DNA of 64,000 nucleotides from Arthrobotrys musiformis (lineage: Eukaryota > Ascomycota > Orbiliomycetes > Orbiliales > Orbiliaceae). Shown here piece after piece: positions 60,287 to 64,000 of the stretch. The position numbers were made by a program, and so were the translations under genes. Below the pieces are notes generated by a model. The model did not search any database, was not told where the DNA came from, and worked only from the letters and a program-made list of their open reading frames with translations. How positions within the stretch are numbered: the first letter of the stretch is position 1; every line of letters starts with the position of its first letter. The DNA lies in the NCBI GenBank assembly GCA_036971715.1, contig JAVHJL010000006.1:1426001-1490000 (forward strand). The letters run 5' to 3'.

Positions 60287-61819
60287 ATGCCTCGTCCACC
60301 TCGCCGTGCAGCAGCGGCCTCGCGTCGTGGCGATCAAAAGGCAACAACAGCCTCAAAAGCGGTCCACGTCGACTCCCCCGCTCCGGCCTCCATAATCCCC
60401 TCCTCTCCACCGGTATCCCGACGTACCAGAATCAGCAACATCACAAGATCCGCCTCGGTCCTTTCGTTAACCTCTGATGTCGACATCGTTCCATCAACAC
60501 AACCTTTCACCATTGCCGAACAATCAGGCACACCCTCCCACGTTTCGGAGAATACGATCTCAAGGGCGAATTATGCCGCCTCTGCACGAAAGGCAGGACC
60601 TATAATCAACATCGAAGTATCGAAAACACCGTCTCCGGGACCGCAGTTCCGAGTTGAGAACATCCTCGCCACATCAACACCCACCGGAGGACTTCGAGGA
60701 AAGAAGAGGGATTCTACAACAGCGTTTGAAGAGGACTTTGCAGCGAGCTTAATAGCCGCTGACGATAGCGATGGAGAAGAGAATGCCATGCCGGACACAC
60801 CCTCGAAGAGTAGCGGGATGAAGAAGCGGAGGTTAAGCCAAGAGAGAGTACCTACTGGCTTCTCGGATGGAATTACCCCCCTGTTGAATGTCTTGGGTAA
60901 GACCACGGCTGATAAGGGAAAGAGGGTATTAAATCCTGATGAAACAATAACCTTCAACTATTCTTCGAGTCCTGAGAGGTCTCCGGCACCAAAGACGTTC
61001 GGTGTTTTGCAAATACTAGAAGACTCAGAGTCCGAGTCGGAAGAAGAAGAGGAAGAGACGGACGAGAACGAGCCAGCTCCCGAGGAGATGATTGCTTCTC
61101 GTCCACGTCGGAAGAGGCCTATCGGTGAACAACAGGAACAAGAACCTAAATACCCTTCGACAAAAGCATTACAATCATTATTACCCAAACGAAGGCTCAA
61201 ACCGAAGGCAATCTCAAGATTAAAAGGAAAATCAAAAGTGGCAAAGGAGTCTGCAAAGGACAAAGGCAAAGCTCCCGCAAAATCCCGAGCTGCACTCGGC
61301 GATGTCACAAAAGATATTCTGGACGATGATGAGCTTCTTGCCATCGATGCTCCACCCAAACCCATGTTTGGAGCTGGAATGGATATCCTATCTGATGATG
61401 AACTCGGTCGGGAGATCTACGTGGACACATCGGCCCGTTCGTCATCGGTAGGGCTTCCGCCCACCCCTGCATCTCCGCCTAGGAGAGCAACTCGCGGCGG
61501 TGCGAAAGGGAAATCAAGAGCGGTTTCTGCAGAGCCAGAAACCCATCTAAGGCCTAAGAAGACATACGGGAAGCCTCGACGTCAGGACTCGCAGGTATCG
61601 AATAAGGAAAACGATACCCCCGCACCGGGCCGAAGTCGTGGTAACCTGCTATCCGGGGCCTCCAAGTTGGTTGATGCTGCCAACGTAGAGTTGAGCAAGA
61701 AGGAAAAGAAAGAGGTAGACGATATCAGGAAGAAGTTTAAAGAGGTTGACGATTGGGATCTATGTTTTGAGGACGTAGTACCGAGTAGTAGTGATGGGGT
61801 GGTTCGGAATGGGAGATGA
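60287..61819 (+). CDS. Disordered nuclear protein with KEN box, possibly sororin-like
   Basis: Single exon, 510 aa, almost entirely low complexity. It has Pro/Ser/Arg-rich N-terminal sequence, multiple SP/TP sites (TPSKS, SPERSPAP, TPASPP), an acidic run (ESESEEEEEETDENE, about 245) and basic clusters (PKRRLKPK, RPRRKRP) suiting nuclear location. KENDTP at 440-445 is a good APC/C KEN-box degron. The only conserved-looking block is the C-terminus, residues about 469-497, with the pattern KKEKKEVDDIRKKF followed by EVDDWDLCFEDV. A KEN box, many CDK-type sites and a short helical acidic/aromatic C-terminal module are the plan of sororin-type cohesion regulators. That is a suggestion from layout only. 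An unrelated cell-cycle or chromatin protein is equally possible. Confidence 0.7.
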   Translation: MPRPPRRAAAASRRGDQKATTASKAVHVDSPAPASIIPSSPPVSRRTRISNITRSASVLSLTSDVDIVPSTQPFTIAEQSGTPSHVSENTISRANYAASARKAGPIINIEVSKTPSPGPQFRVENILATSTPTGGLRGKKRDSTTAFEEDFAASLIAADDSDGEENAMPDTPSKSSGMKKRRLSQERVPTGFSDGITPLLNVLGKTTADKGKRVLNPDETITFNYSSSPERSPAPKTFGVLQILEDSESESEEEEEETDENEPAPEEMIASRPRRKRPIGEQQEQEPKYPSTKALQSLLPKRRLKPKAISRLKGKSKVAKESAKDKGKAPAKSRAALGDVTKDILDDDELLAIDAPPKPMFGAGMDILSDDELGREIYVDTSARSSSVGLPPTPASPPRRATRGGAKGKSRAVSAEPETHLRPKKTYGKPRRQDSQVSNKENDTPAPGRSRGNLLSGASKLVDAANVELSKKEKKEVDDIRKKFKEVDDWDLCFEDVVPSSSDGVVRNGR

Positions 61820-63194
61820 AGATGAGGTTGACGATTTGAAGGTTTTGATAACTATAACTGGTCACTCCTTGACATAATATTTCCTTTTTTTTTCTTTTCA
61901 TTTTCATTTTGATTCTCATTCACAATTTTTTCCTTTGTTGATGTCACTTGCGTAATGTCCCGGCAAGTTGACCTCGGGTTTTTGTTCTTTCATCGGCGTG
62001 GCTATCTTCGGCGCTACGCGCACATTCTCTGGCCTCTGGCGGCCTTTTTTCCTTGATAACGAACTTGTATACCTAATTAATGAATTAATGACCTCTACCA
62101 GCTACACATACGTAGCCACAAAAAAAAAACAAATCCTCACCGTAAACCCCCTGCCGTGTCTTATCACGCGGATGTTGCAATTTCATAAACTCGAAGGATC
62201 TCATCCGGACCGATGAATCAATGCATGACAACTGGTATTCATCCCGAAGGTATCAGGCTTTGTTCATGATGTTATGCCGACCTGAATGTTTCATGAAATT
62301 CACGGCACACCACCATAATCGCGTAAAATGTATACCGATATGGAAACTGCAGGTGTGATTGGTCGTTTCCAATCTCCCCTCGGTTTATCTTTCCAGGGTT
62401 GTGGGTGACACACAGAACCAGGCGCATGCGTGCATACGGGGCTCGTCAACTCAACAGCCTTGGATCCGACAGTTACTAGAGAAAACTCGGCGGGGAACTT
62501 TGGGCAATAGAATTAATTGAGGATGCTGTTGATTACATGTGTACATTTAAACCTCCTGCCTAGGATTTGGAGATAAATAGACCTCTGATCCCCCCTCTAG
62601 ATCTGGGTTTTCTCCTCATACTCTTCAGTATACCATTCAGCGATACATTCTACAACAATCCTCCATGACAATCCTCCATAACAAATCTTGAGCACTTGGT
62701 TGAAATTCTCAAGCCTTGCTCCCTTTTAAAATCAAAAAAAATTTTGTCACTTGGTTCGAACTGCATTTTGGTTACAACCGAAAGCTCCGAGCTTCTACCT
62801 TCTCAAGTACTTTACAATATTATATTATACTACTCGTGATCGGTTCGGAGACTATCCTATGATATATTTCCGCTATAAAATTATACAACACAGGAGCATT
62901 GACATTCAAGGCGCATATTCAACTGAGCCCACATCGGATATCTTCCTGTTCCGTTGGTATTCCGCTCGTTCAGACGGCTAGTTCTGCACGTTGCTCTTGG
63001 GAAGAAGAAGAAGAAGAAGAAGAAGAAGAAGAAGAAGAAGAAGAAGAAGAAGAAGAAGAAGAAGAAGAAGAAGAAGAAGACCACGCCCTGGGTTTGAGAA
63101 CGGCCACGCCATATATTATATCAGTTGATCAGTGTCACGCTGCAGCTTCTTCAAACTACCATTTCTCAAGCTGTAACGCCATAAACCACATGCC
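61820..63194. other. Intergenic with GAA repeat
   Basis: About 1.4 kb. No gene is seen. A (GAA)n run at 63001-63080 sits just upstream of the Clr5 gene. The open frame through it would encode a Glu run but does not join the Clr5 frame. Confidence 0.55.
63001..63080 (+). repeat. (GAA)n trinucleotide repeat, about 26 copies
   Basis: A pure GAA run of 80 nt. Such purine tracts can form triplex DNA and are length-variable. It ends about 115 nt before the start codon of the Clr5 gene and so probably lies in its promoter or 5' leader. Confidence 0.95.
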
Positions 63195-64000
63195 ATGCCA
63201 CCTCCCACCGGCGTCGTCACTCATAGCGGGATTGAGAAGGCGAAGAAAACCGCAACTCGCAGCCACCAGCCGCCGGATTCAAATCAGTTGATAAAATATA
63301 TTGCAGAAAACCAGCTGCAGGTTCGCCCCAGCAGAGCGAAGCGCACCGAAAAACTAGCGGAATACGACGAAGTAATCAAATATTTATATCTATTCCGTGG
63401 CTACACTCTAGACCAACTCCACGAAGCAATGGAAATAATGTTTCGAATTGGTGCGACGTAGGTAACCCCCTAGGCCTTATCTCGTAAACGAACCTAGGCC
63501 CCGAGTTCTAGATGTTGACATTTATTAATACCTTTGAGAAATAGAAATAAACAATACGGCGGCTATGTCAATCGAAGGGGCCTGAAGAAAAAGGTTATGG
63601 GAGAAGAATGGGCTAAAATTGCGCCATACTTCTACGCTTGCCAAAATGCGAACCTAAAGGTAGCCGTCAGGGTGAATGGTTTCTACACGATTGAGCCATC
63701 AACGGTGGAGAAAGAGATTAAGAGGCGAACCTCGGCCTCTCAAGAGATGGTCTACTTGCGTCAGTCACAAGGTAAGCTCCGTAGACGCAAAATTCCTTAG
63801 GAGTTCACCAATTACGTGGTCTTGCGCTAATCGAAATAATTAATTCGTTAGATATCTTTGAGTCAAATCAAATACTCTCGCGCTCATTTGACCGGGTCGA
63901 AGCCTATATTCCATTGTCACAGTCTCTGTGCCAAAAGATACCAGTCCAGATTCTCCAACAGCTCCCGATCATCGCCTCAGAGAAAGCTCTATTGAAGATC
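63195..64000 (+). CDS. Clr5-domain protein (partial, runs off the window)
   Basis: Three exons are visible, 63195-63457, 63545-63771 and 63852 to the edge; introns are 87 and 80 nt, phases 2 and 1. The N-terminal Clr5 domain (about residues 50-115) is recognised from YDEVIKYLYLFRGYTLDQLHEAMEIMF, then across the intron NKQYGGYVNRRGLKKK. This has the family pattern of a small DNA-binding-like helical module with 'QY...W/RGL.K'. Named after the fission-yeast silencing factor Clr5, the domain is common in filamentous fungi, often at the N-terminus of larger, poorly known proteins. The following exon starts DIFESNQILSRSF and remains open to the end. The remainder lies outside the window, so the fused C-terminal domain cannot be judged. 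Confidence 0.75.

Noticed and set aside
62899..63291. Open frame with a long Glu run
   Set aside because: Produced by the GAA repeat; it is in a different frame from the Clr5 gene and overlaps its first exon.
1..64000. CRISPR array, prokaryotic operon or ribosome-binding-site structure
   Set aside because: The sequence is a eukaryotic intron-containing genome; direct repeats present are simple or minisatellite repeats without unique spacers.

Overview
This is a stretch of fungal nuclear DNA, most likely from a filamentous ascomycete (Pezizomycotina; an early-diverging lineage such as Orbiliomycetes or Pezizomycetes is possible but not proven). The support is short spliceosomal introns (about 60-170 nt, GTAAGT-like donors, CTAAC-like branch sites) and typical filamentous-ascomycete genes: a siderophore-iron transporter with GATA-factor sites, a Clr5-domain gene, a fungal BTB gene, a fungal-type OTT_1508-like deaminase and fungal F-box genes. 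No bacterial, organellar, CRISPR, rRNA or convincing tRNA feature was found.

Layout. 0.8-9 kb: a secreted Thr/Lys/Glu repeat protein, inositol-pentakisphosphate 2-kinase (IPK1), and a protein whose C-terminal half resembles LINE-retrotransposon ORF1. 8.9-22.5 kb: a 13.6-kb gene desert bounded by two converging 3' ends. 22.5-25.4 kb: DNA ligase I on the minus strand. 26.2-32.9 kb: three divergent tandem genes of an unrecognised family (F1, F2, F3) sharing a small first exon and a phase-2 intron, with an F-box/zinc-binding gene inserted between F2 and F3. 33.5-34.4 kb: a BTB gene. 41.0-42.9 kb: an F-box-like, cysteine-rich protein. 44.4-45.8 kb: a caspase-like peptidase (minus). 51.5-53.6 kb: the siderophore transporter. 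54.8-57.0 kb: leukotriene-A4-hydrolase-type aminopeptidase. 57.3-59.4 kb: the deaminase-like gene (minus). 60.3-61.8 kb: a disordered, KEN-box nuclear protein. 63.2 kb to the edge: a Clr5-domain gene, cut by the window.

Sixteen protein-coding genes were modelled; intron phases were checked by hand and close in every multi-exon model. Housekeeping genes (IPK1, DNA ligase I, LTA4H) are mixed with fast-evolving accessory genes (F-box, BTB, caspase-like, deaminase-like, the F1-F3 family). There is no evidence for one pathway across the window. The best candidates for something undescribed are the F1-F3 family, the LINE-ORF1-like host gene, an AUG-less but open presequence-like extension ahead of DNA ligase I, and two exact SreA-type sites upstream of the siderophore transporter.
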